Assembly (NCBI GenBank): GCA_003118195.1
Contig: BEXV01000030.1
Span: 258,076 to 322,075 of the forward strand
DNA length: 64,000 nt
Source: Hemicentrotus pulcherrimus
Taxonomy: Eukaryota > Echinodermata > Echinoidea > Camarodonta > Strongylocentrotidae
Reading direction: 5' to 3'
Below are positions 1-9,744 of the stretch, in pieces. A program made the translations under genes and the position numbers. The notes below the pieces were generated by a model that was not told where the DNA came from, ran no database searches, and saw only the letters and a program-made list of their open reading frames with translations. Every line of letters begins with the position of its first letter. Position 1 is the stretch's first letter.

Positions 1-391
1 AAAAAAAAAAAAAAAAAAAAAAAAATTATCTCAAAATTCATTTGTATGCAAACTTTCAGATCTCTCTGAGTAAAAATTGAAGCCCTCATTTTGTATGCAA
101 CAAATGGGTGCAAAAGTCAAATTGACAAGAAAAATTTTGTTGTTTTTTTGTTGTCAATAAAGAATATTTTAGCCCCATTACAAGTTTTGAGATTTTCACT
201 GTGCAAATACCTGCAACGCTCTTTTAATACAGTAAAAAGTAAATCTGTAAAAGTGACAAGGAAGTGTTTATCTTTCTATTGCTCAGACCATTTGCCTCAG
301 ATATAAACAATCACAAGTTGTGGTATCTTTAATATATTAATCATCTGTTATACCATACCAACAGTAAGGCTTCAAGGAAGTGCATGTTTAC
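1..391 (-). other. HSP90B1: HSP90B1 intron 2 (part)
   Basis: Non-coding sequence downstream of exon 2 on the minus strand. It starts with a 25-base A run (poly-T on the gene strand). I looked for the expected exon 3 (EEEAIQLDG region) and did not find it here. Confidence 0.7.
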
Positions 392-494
392 CTTGCGACA
401 ACTTCATCATCAGTCTTTGATCCATCACGACTCTTTCCAATGTCTTCTTCAACAATTGCCTCTCCCTCATCTTCATCTGCTGCTGATGCACATG
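392..494 (-). CDS. HSP90B1: HSP90B1 coding exon 2
   Basis: Acceptor TTTCTTACAG, 103 nt, donor GTAAAC. It finishes the signal peptide (ACASA) and encodes the acidic mature N-terminus and the GKSRDGSKTDDEVVA segment shared with vertebrate GRP94. It ends with two bases (AG) of a split codon, presumably Arg or Ser. Confidence 0.88.
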
Positions 495-1675
495 CTGTAA
501 GAAAAAAAAAAAGGACAAATATGATTAGCGGTGTAATAAATTGTAAAATTTCTGATGCATTGCAACATGATTCGCAAGTTATCCAGTTAATTAATAACAG
601 AAGATTCCAGGCAGCTCCTTTGATTTAACCCATAAAGCATCCCATCTAATTTAGTCAGGGAAATGCTGAAACGGTCATTTCATCTTAGATTCAGAAATGT
701 GTGTTTACATTGTCATTTGTTTATTTGAACAAGTCTGACTTTCAAAATACAAAATTGATATAAAATTTTAATCACCGAGTCAGCACTAGACTACACTGCA
801 TCTGCACCCTCTGAAAACAAAGACTTCAGATTTTAGTTTTACTCAACATTTAGCCTACAACAGAATGTCTGAAAATCCTGATGTTCAATTTAATTGCCTT
901 CGAGTAAGAGTCTAGACTATTCCTAATTTTATCAGGCCTCATTCGTTCTGCCTCATTCTAGACTTTATCTCTTGACATTGACGTTAGTAGTTAGTTACAC
1001 CTTACAGTAGTAGACTAAAGCCTCGGTCACAAATGCCATTACGCACTGCTACGAATGCCAAATGAAAGATTTGCAGACAATGAAAAAACAGATTTGTACG
1101 AAAGCATCGTTGGTACAAACCTTTGACTTTGTGACCATGGCATGGTGACTGTACCTTTATGACCGTTATCAAATTTACATAATAAAGACAAAAATGAAAT
1201 TGCAATTACTTAAAAAACTAGAAGAAGTCTAGAAAGAGCAGTAATTTAACTGTAACAAGATTAACAAAGTTGAATAAGAGCTAAAACTAAAATGTCTAAA
1301 TTTTCTCATGAACCGAATTTGAAGACGAAGTTCAATTTTTTGTACCACTTGCACTTTTCTATTTCTGTCATAATTATGACTACATTTTCGGCTGATTATA
1401 TTTTTAAAGCATTCTACATTGTATACGTCCATTCATGTATTTAAAAAATACATTTGTTCTAGATCTAGACTAGTTTTAACTCTGAGGAAGTTGAAGAAAC
1501 CGAGCGGGGCGAATCATAACACTACACAGAATCGAGGATACGGGACTGTACGACTAAAAAAATGTCGCTTTGCTGAAACATTTCGCCCCCAATTTGCCAC
1601 TAAAATACAATCGTGTTGCTTACCTGCAAACAGCAGAACACCTACGATGGCTAAAAGCCAAAATTTGTTCACCAT
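392..1675 (-). CDS. HSP90B1: Endoplasmin (GRP94, ER HSP90), 5' part only: exons 1 and 2
   Basis: Join of 1624-1675 and 392-494 on the minus strand, 51 codons plus 2 nt. Endoplasmin is the HSP90 chaperone of the ER lumen; it folds secreted and membrane proteins such as integrins and Toll-like receptors. Seen: ATG at 1675-1673; a hydrophobic signal peptide (MVNKFWLLAIVGVLLFA, continuing ACASA) with likely cleavage near residue 22; then an acidic stretch (DEDEGEAIVEED) and GKSRDGSKTDDEVVA. The last segment is the hallmark N-terminus of metazoan GRP94, just before the conserved EEEAIQLDG region. That region and the ATPase, middle and KDEL-bearing C-terminal parts are not in the window, so the gene continues past position 1. 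Splice sites are canonical (GTAAGC after exon 1, TTCTTACAG before exon 2, GTAAAC after exon 2) and phases agree. The start is the only ATG giving a signal peptide. The upstream ERSEs support the identity. Identification rests on about 50 residues. Confidence 0.88.
495..1623 (-). other. HSP90B1: HSP90B1 intron 1
   Basis: 1129-bp intron between the signal-peptide exon and exon 2, GT-AG on the minus strand. AT-rich; I see no other feature in it. Confidence 0.8.
1624..1675 (-). CDS. HSP90B1: HSP90B1 coding exon 1 (signal peptide)
   Basis: 17 codons plus one base (phase 1). It encodes Met, Val, Asn, Lys and then a hydrophobic core rich in Leu, Val and Ala, typical of a cleaved ER signal peptide. 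The donor GTAAGC follows directly. The split codon GCA (Ala) is completed by exon 2. The 5'UTR lies at higher coordinates; its start was not determined. Confidence 0.87.
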
Positions 1676-1795
1676 TTTGACTGCTTCTCAGGCACAACAG
1701 AAAGAAATGTTAATAATGATGAGCAGCTAGCAACACCTATCTGCCTTTTCTCCGCCTCGCAGCTGAACGCTTACGTGTATTTCTGTCACTTACTA

Positions 1796-1811
1796 CACAC
1801 ACACACACACG
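1796..1811 (+). repeat. (CA)n microsatellite
   Basis: Short ACAC run in the HSP90B1 promoter, between ERSE 1 and the start codon. Confidence 0.9.
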
Positions 1812-1821
1812 TGTAAGCTGG

Positions 1822-1840
1822 CCAATCATTGAACACCACG
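1822..1840 (+). promoter_or_regulatory. ER stress response element (ERSE 1)
   Basis: Exact match to the ERSE consensus CCAAT-N9-CCACG: CCAAT at 1822-1826, nine bases, CCACG at 1836-1840. Known: NF-Y binds CCAAT and ATF6/XBP1 bind CCACG in GRP78/GRP94 promoters during the unfolded protein response. It lies about 150 bp upstream of the HSP90B1 ATG, in antisense orientation to the gene. Function in this species is inferred. Confidence 0.8.
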
Positions 1841-1854
1841 CCAAAAGGTTGTGA

Positions 1855-1862
1855 TGACGTCG
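1855..1862 (+). promoter_or_regulatory. CRE/ATF-like site
   Basis: TGACGTCG, one base from the palindromic CRE and close to the ATF6/XBP1 site TGACGTGG. It lies between the two ERSEs in the HSP90B1 promoter. A motif match only. Confidence 0.45.
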
Positions 1863-1886
1863 ACCAATGACAGAGGTCCAAATCAG

Positions 1887-1893
1887 CTTATAA
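1887..1893 (-). promoter_or_regulatory. TATA-like box, HSP90B1 promoter
   Basis: TTATAAG on the minus strand, 6 bp downstream of ERSE 2. If used, transcription would start near 1860 and ERSE 1 would fall in the 5'UTR, so a TSS nearer the ATG is equally possible. No clear second TATA box was seen between 1680 and 1800. Confidence 0.35.
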
Positions 1894-1899
1894 CCACTT

Positions 1900-1918
1900 C
1901 GTGGACCAATGTGATTGG
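1900..1918 (-). promoter_or_regulatory. ER stress response element (ERSE 2)
   Basis: Second exact CCAAT-N9-CCACG match, read on the minus strand: CCAAT at 1918-1914 and CCACG at 1904-1900. It has the same orientation as HSP90B1 and sits about 230 bp upstream of the ATG. A further CCAAT (1864-1868) is followed nine bases later by CCAAA, which looks like a degenerate third copy. Confidence 0.8.
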
Positions 1919-1949
1919 TGCTGAAGTTAACATCATCTATACTTTAAAA

Positions 1950-1958
1950 GGGGCGTGG
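1950..1958 (+). promoter_or_regulatory. GC/CACCC box, HSP90B1 promoter
   Basis: GGGGCGTGG (CCACGCCCC on the gene strand), a Sp/KLF-type site upstream of ERSE 2. A motif match only. Confidence 0.4.
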
Positions 1959-1959
1959 C

Positions 1960-4116
1960 AACTAGTAAATTCTACCTGTTGTCAAATTAATAGTGAAGAT
2001 TGCATTAATTAATTAGATATATAGGGGGTCTAAGTCTACTAGCAATTGAATAGGCCGAACAAAGGGCTGTGTACGAGTAAAGGATTAATTCCCCCACTGA
2101 TGATATGTTTTGTTAAAGCTTATCTGTATACTAGTCTAGGCCTACTACCTTGAGGAATTATACCACCCTCCAAGGTCACTGGACAGGACAGGTGTTTATA
2201 TAATCAACTCAGCTCTCAATTAACCTAAGAAAAAGAGGACCATTGGGAACCAATGGTCACCGATTAGGCATTGTTTTCTATATATAGAGGGAGCAAGTAG
2301 CGGACTTCTGCTAGATGAACAATTAAAGTTCACCTGACAGTTTTAGTGAAAACAGACCATTATTAATGTTTTTTAATATTTTTTTATCCGGATTTCGTGC
2401 GTGTTAGAGGATTAGTACAATAACAAGAATATAATAAGTTGCAAACAAAATTATGCAGTTTTATCATCAACCTTCAACGATGTTACCGAGTCACTTTAAT
2501 GATTTTTTTTTTCCTTCTAAATCTAAGACACACACTGGGAATTGAAATTCCATAACATTCTTATTATTTATCCCATTTCGATTAAAATTTCAGTTTTGTT
2601 TGTTTGATTTGTCTCTATTTATTAAAATCAATTTGCAAAGGGACCAGGTTTGCCCTTTAAGCCTGTGTACTTCTTCTCTTACTTGATCTTGATCTCCATG
2701 GAAATGATATACTCGCTCAAGTGACAAAGTCTTAGTTTTTCTAAAAGGTGCACTCTGTTCATAGGTATACATTACTGTAATGTGCTCGTTTTTACTAAAG
2801 GTCTGATATCACTTGCCATCAGTATAATAATTTTAAGCGAGCTTGAAAAAAGGTCACACTGTCTTCAAAGGTTTCACCGTAATGTGAACTTGATATCCCA
2901 GTTGTATCTCTTTCGCTTGATATCCCAGTTGTATCTCTTTCGCTTGATATCCCAGTTGTATCTCTTTCGATCATACTCATACTACCTCTATCCCTGGTTG
3001 TTGCCTATAATCCACTCGCTTTCTGAAATTTCTCTAAATTTCTTTTAAAGTTCGTTATTTCTTCCTTCTTTTCATTCTTTCTTTATCCCCCTCCCCCTCT
3101 CCCTCTCTCTTTTTCTCTCTCTCCCTCTACTTCCCGTTCCTCCTTCCATCACATTATGAATGTCAGTATATATGATTATCAATATGTTGTGCACAACAAT
3201 GAACAGTTCCACCTCGTTTCGTTCTTCTCCGAATTTGTAGGCGAACGTTATAATCACCTCAAATGTTTAAAAGTTCCCATTATATATTATGCCAACTCTA
3301 CCTCCACTTTTAGGTTGGAATTACAACCAATGTATACTATCATGTGGGGATATATATATATTCAAACCCGAGACCTGAAATTGCACCAGAACACAAGTCT
3401 CAGATATATTCAGTTTCTGAGCTATACGATTTAAATTTACTAAGTCCCTTTTGCAGCCAACCTCAAATTCTGTAGAAATTTGCAGGAATTATGAATATTT
3501 CATGTATGTCCTACTTCTGTGAAATGTTAACGTTAGCAGTGTCCTCATATTCAAATTATGCAAGGAAACCTGTTTACATCCACCTTTTTTTAGGGAAGTT
3601 CTAAATTAGTATTATCTTCAAATGCAGTTGGAATTTAACTTTTTCATTTTTGGGGCCTGCAAATGGGACCTTTAAGAAGAGGCATCCATCAAGATAAATT
3701 ACTTCTTGAAACCTGGAAAATAACAAAGACATTAAACATTTCGTCACACCCACTTAGTCTTTGGAAAGGAAAAGAGTAGAGCAAGGAAAAAAAGAATTCG
3801 TTACGGATAAATGACTGTCGGAAACAAGAATAACAACGAATTGAGAGAAAATGCTGTTCTAGAAATTTTGAAGCAAGTGCAATGTATATCGTCTGTTCAT
3901 CACGAACAGTCATAATACATGGATATGCACTTTTCTTCAAGATATCGCATTGGAAAACTGGGTGATGCATGGTGTCGCAATTTTTAGTGAAGCACAAATT
4001 GAAACCCCGTGATCTATAAAAGGAAGCTCAGTGGATACTAATGCGAACGCCAAAGTTACCAAGATTGTTTCATCGTATGTGTGATATATTTTCCTCCGAA
4101 ATTATGGCAAATTAGT
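1960..4116. other. Intergenic, no gene seen
   Basis: AT-rich sequence upstream of HSP90B1. It contains a 27-bp tandem repeat (2889-2969) and a pyrimidine-rich low-complexity stretch (about 3060-3140). The open frames here are short and show no recognisable domain. Confidence 0.6.
2889..2969 (+). repeat. Three perfect copies of a 27-bp unit
   Basis: The 27-base unit (starting CTTGATATCC, ending CTCTTTCG) occurs three times head to tail without mismatch at 2889-2915, 2916-2942 and 2943-2969. In one frame it would read LISQLYLFR repeated, but there is no other sign of coding. Confidence 0.95.
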
Positions 4117-4335
4117 ACATCAAACACTTGACTACTACGATTGATAGTTTGTTATTTAAATATCCAGAAGCGGCCGCTATTTCTGTTGTAGGAGATTTTA
4201 ATGATTCGAATGATAATCAACTGCTTCAAAATGATTGCTTTCAAACAGGAAATTACAGAAACAACACGAGGAATCACCGATTGTCATATATGTATACCGA
4301 GACTATACAGAGAACTATAATTTTACATTTCTGTG
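4117..4335 (+). pseudogene. Possible decayed LINE endonuclease fragment
   Basis: One frame reads IDSLLFKYPEAAAISVVGDF followed by NDSND. The spacing of the hydrophobic strand and the GDFN motif matches the apurinic-type endonuclease of non-LTR retrotransposons. After a frame shift near 4240 a TTRGITD-like stretch follows, recalling the TRG-x-LD motif of the same domain. There are stops and shifts on both sides and no reverse transcriptase was found. Short evidence; it could be chance. Confidence 0.35.
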
Positions 4336-4390
4336 GTTTTATGGCACCCTTCTTGACAACGTTGTACATTGCAAAATAAAAATAAGACAA

Positions 4391-4495
4391 GGGCCCCGCC
4401 TTATAAAGAGTTGCGATTGAACCCAAGCAATCGCAAGTTTGCAGTCTTCCATCTCTTATGTACATAGTTGCGATCAACTCTCTAAGACAGGGCCC
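4391..4495. mobile_element. MITE with GGGCCC termini
   Basis: Starts GGGCCCCGCCTTATAAAGAG and ends with the near-complement (CTCTCTAAGACAGGGCCC). Inner arms TTGCGATTGA and TTGCGATCAA continue the hairpin. No coding capacity. The appearance is of a non-autonomous DNA transposon; the family name is unknown to me. Confidence 0.6.
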
Positions 4496-5273
4496 AGGAA
4501 AAGGTATGTTCGCCCTCTACGATAAAGCGGTAGTCGAGAGTATGGAACTTGGTTGATAGGCCAGGGATGACGTTTCTCCTTCTACAACATGTGATTTATT
4601 ATTGGTATTTTAAAAAACAAACTTTGATAAGTACTTGCTTGTAAAACCAAATTTCTTGCCAAAAAAATGACGAACTATGACCAATTGCATCAGCTTCATA
4701 TTTTGCAAAGATAACATGCAGAGCCCTTCATTGCAAAATGGTGGGGGAAGACATCGCTAACAAAATAGATCAATACCAGTTCGGTAATAGATGAAACTTG
4801 TCTGTATGTAATTCTTTAATTGGATTATTACATGCATTATACAGTGCGTCTTAGAAATAATGAAACCGAGAATTGTCGATGTTTTATCATAACTTAGTCA
4901 CATTTATAATTAATAAATGACATATTTGGAAAGCTTAGATCCGCTCCTCTTTCATTTCATGCAACTCACCTGATGCATATTTCACGCATGAGTGATTTAA
5001 ATAAATTTGAAGAGAGGAAACCAAAAAGTCATTTGGCGGACGATATATGCATTTCAAAGAGAAAATCCCATTTCTAAAAAGTTGAGTTTTTGCCCTTTCA
5101 TATGACACAACAATGACGAAAAATGAGCAAGGAATGACAAAGTTCTGTATGTTTAAAGTAGTGCTTGCATTTCCATAATTTTATCAAACGAATTCGTTTT
5201 CACTGGCTGCCTGCCGTAGCAAAAACAGAATTGTCATAAGAATTAAAGGTGAAATTCAAAGAAAATCACAAAG

Positions 5274-5750
5274 GTGAAATTCAAAGAAAAAAAATACGCA
5301 GGCGAGACAAAAATTATCTTTCAATTTTGTGATACTCTGACTGGTTTCAAATGTTTATGGTGTTGCTATCAAGTAACTGCTCTTTTCCCCTATATTTATA
5401 CGTTTACCATACTGTACTCATTCTCCCTTATTCTCTCTCACTCTTTATTATGCTTTCTCCTTGACCTCTTACTTTGTTATAGTGCAATATTTTTTCATTG
5501 ATAGCAGGAAAGTAATAATCTTTTAATTGTATATGCACTAATAATACTTTTTACGACATCTTTTAACATGTTATCTGACATTCATTATCTATTACGTTAT
5601 CAATGTAAAGTATTTTATGTAATTTGGTATTTAATTCAATGTTTTATTCACAATTGCAATTTGTATTTATAATCTTTGTAAAATATGTATAATTCAATCT
5701 TTGTACTGCGAAACATTGTCAAATAAACCTTTATTGAATTGAATTGAGTA
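5274..5750 (+). repeat. Possible retrotransposon 3' end with ATTGA tail
   Basis: AT-rich tract ending in AAATAAA (5721-5727) and then TTTATTGAATTGAATTGA. A polyadenylation-like signal followed by tandem ATTGA units resembles the 3' end of several non-LTR retrotransposons. A short open frame inside (5274-5501) has no recognised domain. Confidence 0.35.
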
Positions 5751-6486
5751 TTTGAACAACAATGTACCATAATTTGTTTTGAATGCATACATTTTGGTTA
5801 GTGATCTCACCTCCTTTAATTTTATCCAATATTTTCTACACAATTTTCTTCATTGTCATTTCTGATTCTCATAGAAGATATAAATTCTGTTACATTTTTA
5901 TGAATATATATTGTATACAGACAGAGAATAATAAATCACAAGTCAACGTTTAAGAATTTATTTCAAGATTTTATTTTTCAAAGTTATCTGCATTTTTTGG
6001 AAAACATGTAAAATGAGTTGAAGGATATCAATTTTTTTAGACAGCAAAAAAAAATTGGAAAACGATGAAAAAACATAAGCAAGAACAAAATGTCAATATA
6101 CATGCTCATAACAACATCTTCATATATCTTTAAATACATACAAGAATATTTACATACTCATGATTTCAATATCTTTAACTAACTATACAATCTGGCAATT
6201 AAATGGAAGATCCATTTCCAAGATTTGTTTCATTTGCATCAACTTATAAATATATATTTAAAGTCATTTTACTGAAAAATAGAGAACAATATAACACTTC
6301 ACATTTCATCAAACAGATAACATGAATGTACATGATCATGTATATATTTTGCGTGTCAAAATACAGCATTATCTGCAAGGAATGTGTACATCAAAGTTAT
6401 TATTTTTTGCCATCACTTATAATTTTTTCCCTTCAACTACAATAATTCACATAAAGTACTGAATTAACTCGCAGAATAAGCATCAA

Positions 6487-6560
<74 letters not shown>

Positions 6561-6561
6561 A
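6487..6561 (+). repeat. (ATC)n microsatellite
   Basis: Run of about 25 ATC/CAT trinucleotides, nearly perfect. It would be a GAT repeat on the plexin strand. Confidence 0.95.
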
Positions 6562-9463
6562 CATCATCATCTTTACAAGTTATGCATTGGCTTGATATTT
6601 ACATCCAACAACATATAATGTAAATATATCAGATCTGCATACCTGCGAATCCTACATCATCCTGCATAGTCAAATGTGATTACTAATATCCAACAATACG
6701 CATTATTGCTTTAATTAATTTGCTGGTATTATACTCAAGTAAGATATATAAAATAGTGTTAGCTGTCTTCTCTATCTATATACAAGTCCATGTATATGTA
6801 GAGTCTGGAAGCTTTCCTAGTCACAAATAGGAAGGAAGAGGCGTTTGTTGGTATATACTGTAAGATAAGATTTGAATTTGTACAACAAGGATCTGAATAT
6901 ATTTTCCTCTAGATACCTGTTCACAGAGAAAGAGATAATACTTGGTATCCAGCACTAATTGGAAGATTGATAGTTTTGTCGAGTTTAGATTACATTCTTT
7001 TTCTCTCCTTAAAACGTAGTATGTCCAATATTTTCCAACATGGTATTATGATAAATTCAAAATACTAGATATGTCGCAATAACATAATTTACACTACCAT
7101 GTATCCCAAAAGAGAATGTACTCAGACAAATATAATATTGATGATCATGGATGTCATACTAGTACAAACAATGTTTTCTGCACCATCAATTCCACGACAC
7201 TATATCTAAAAGGTCCATTCCCACTGCTTGAAAATGTGACAGAACATTGCATATCATATCCGGCACCCAATACGGAAGAAAAAACCTGCACCACAATACA
7301 AGGCATGTGTGAACCAGCTCCTTGAAAAGTGCTGTAAACTAAGTGTATTTTGTTTTAGTCATGGAATGTGAAAAAATTCCATATAGCAAAAAACACAAAT
7401 ATGATATAAATTTTTAAACAATAATGGCACTTTGTTCAAGACTGTATCTTAATACTTTACATATGGCATTATATTTTATACTTTTTTTTTGCATATTTGT
7501 TTAAAGGAATACAGGCTAAATATAGCAAATGCAAAGAAAAAAGAAATGCCAAGCAAAATTAATGTCAGGTATTTGCACAATTTCTGAATACAATATGAAT
7601 GGCTACAATTAACTTCAGAGATTTGTCAACATGTTAAAGACTTCATTATGGGTCATAAATACAAAATATACAAAATATTATCAAATGATGTAGCAAGAGC
7701 TCATCTCTACTATGGTACTGAATAGAAAATGGGTTGGACAACAATATCAAAATGCTTGCATATTCAGGAGAATATCTGCATATTTAAATTGATAAATAAA
7801 TAATGTATATATATATTGGACAAATTTGTTATATTCTGGATTTATCTAAGTACCCATGTATCAATGTTAATGTGATGTATAGTTGTTATATCATCAATTA
7901 AACTTAAATCAGAAAATATTAGACAAAATACAAAAGGACTATAAAGGAAGGAAACAAAGTATGAATTAGGAAGAAATTAATACATGCTGGAAGGAAAGAG
8001 AGTACTGTTTCGAGAACTCTTTGGTATTGAGCCAGCTCAAGCTTATATAACAAAATTCCACCAATAGTTACATACTAAAATAATTATATTAAAGGACTAA
8101 ATTGATATTTTTTTTTTAAAGTGTTGTCTTCACTAAATGGACTTATTTTGAATAAATACATTAATAAATGTGGTAAGTAAGGGAGTTGATATTAATATAA
8201 GTAGAATATTAAATAAGCTTCTATTAGGTAGAACGTAGAAGTATACTTGGGAATGAACATGATAGGCTTAAATTCTCAACATCAATAATACATGTACTTG
8301 CTTAGATTTTGTTAATGAGTCATAAAACCCTAATTACTTGAATACAAATATAACAACATAGTTTACAATATTTTCGCTTAAGATTACATAATCATCTCTT
8401 GCTTTACTCTTAGTTGTAAAGTTTAATGAACTTACTGACACAGAATTAGAGACTGCACTGTTTATATTTAATATAATGTATTAGTTAGAACCATTATTCC
8501 ATTCCCTTCTCATGAAAGTATATAAAGTTGAAGTCAATAAAGTTGAATTGAACAAGAAATTCAATTTGATGCATAACTTTAAATAAATCATCCCATTATC
8601 GCATATTTGAATAGATTTCTTGCAGTTGATTAATTTTACCATATTTACCTATGCCATTATCCCAATTATCTTGCTTTTGCTATATTCTAGTGGTGATCTA
8701 AGACTTAGACTAGTCAGGTTTCCATTTGGAACTCTCCAATCCTGATACAATCATTTCAACTAAAATGTCAGTTTGCATCAAATAAAATAAAAAGAAAGCA
8801 ATATTACAAGCACCTAGAACACTTTCTTTGCATGTCATCATCACAGCAAACTTCAGCAAAAATCATAAAGATACCAGGCTATACTAGACGAACTAGATGC
8901 TACAACTATACCAAATTATACAGCTGCAATTTAAGCTTCTCTAAAGCAGGATTTCAATATACAATTGCAAGATAATCACAGAAATTTGTTAGAATGAAGA
9001 GCTCTTGGAAGTGATAAGTTTTCCTTTATGTACAATTTGCATAAATATATAAAAATATATAATCTGATATAAAGTTCTCTGATAAGCATCAACCCAATCA
9101 AAGAAGGCAGAGTTTTCTTAACATGGTTCGTTCCAGACTTTCCTTTTGCTTGACCTAATACTTTTCTCTAACGTTCAATAATATGAGGTACAGACTTCCT
9201 TGGTGAATTTTATGTTGCAGTCTAAAAATAAATCCCATTATGCAGTTTATCTAAATTGAAAAATTCAATTCTAGTTATTTAGTTATCATGACTTGTTTAT
9301 TTGCTTTTACTTACCACAAAAATGATACTAGCACTAGTTACTTTAAATTTAAGGTTTTAATTTTAAAAAGGTTAAATTTAATTCCAGATTCAAATTGCTT
9401 TGAGTTGAAATTTTATATTTCAGTTTAGATGTCTCAAGTACTTACATCTTTTTTAACATTAAG

Positions 9464-9467
<4 letters not shown>

Positions 9468-9504
<37 letters not shown>

Positions 9505-9562
9505 TTTTCTCTCTCCCAGTCTCTCTCAGTCTCTCCCAGTCTCTCTCTCTCTCTTTCTCTCA
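9468..9562 (+). repeat. (TC)n low-complexity tract
   Basis: Imperfect CT repeat, GA-rich on the plexin strand, starting about 90 bases after the stop codon, so probably transcribed in the 3'UTR. Confidence 0.9.
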
Positions 9563-9648
9563 TATTAACAGGTGGTGGATTGTATGTCGGAGTCTGGTAG
9601 CACGATCCCATTCTTTCTGCCTACTTCTCTTGGGTTGACGGTTATTTG

Positions 9649-9744
9649 TCAGAATGATTTGGACATGATTCTCTCGATCTCCTCGATCTTCTCTGCATGT
9701 CCCTGCTTGATGGCTGTGTCGTCCTCATCTAAGGCTGATATCAA
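9649..9744 (-). CDS. PLXNA: Plexin last coding exon and stop
   Basis: [20 protein letters not shown], then [11 protein letters not shown] and stop TGA at 9651-9649. This is the C-terminal helix of the GAP domain (family: I-x-ALExD-x-A...). No class I PDZ ligand, unlike plexin-B (which ends VTDL). Confidence 0.96.
   Translation of the reverse strand: MISALDEDDTAIKQGHAEKIEEIERIMSKSF

Larger units (their letters stand above)
5940..9648 (-). other. Probable plexin 3'UTR and downstream flank
   Basis: About 3.7 kb of AT-rich non-coding sequence downstream of the plexin stop on the minus strand. Several AATAAA hexamers occur on the gene strand (seen as TTTATT, for example near 9295 and 5958), so the poly(A) site cannot be chosen from sequence. 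It contains (ATC)n at 6487-6561 and a GA-rich tract near the stop codon. No ORF looks real. Confidence 0.4.

Noticed and set aside
380..628. Plus-strand open frame over the endoplasmin exon 2 region
   Set aside because: It is the antisense shadow of the minus-strand exon, which has correct splice sites and matches GRP94.
2782..3048. Frame with LISQLYLFR repeats as a small repeat protein
   Set aside because: The repeats come from a perfect 27-bp minisatellite and the rest of the frame has no protein character or splice context.
6487..6561. CRISPR-like regular repetition
   Set aside because: A simple trinucleotide microsatellite in a eukaryotic genome, with no spacers.
7116..7325. Cysteine-containing 69-residue frame as a secreted peptide
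   Set aside because: No signal peptide, no family resemblance, and it lies in AT-rich probable 3'UTR on the opposite strand.
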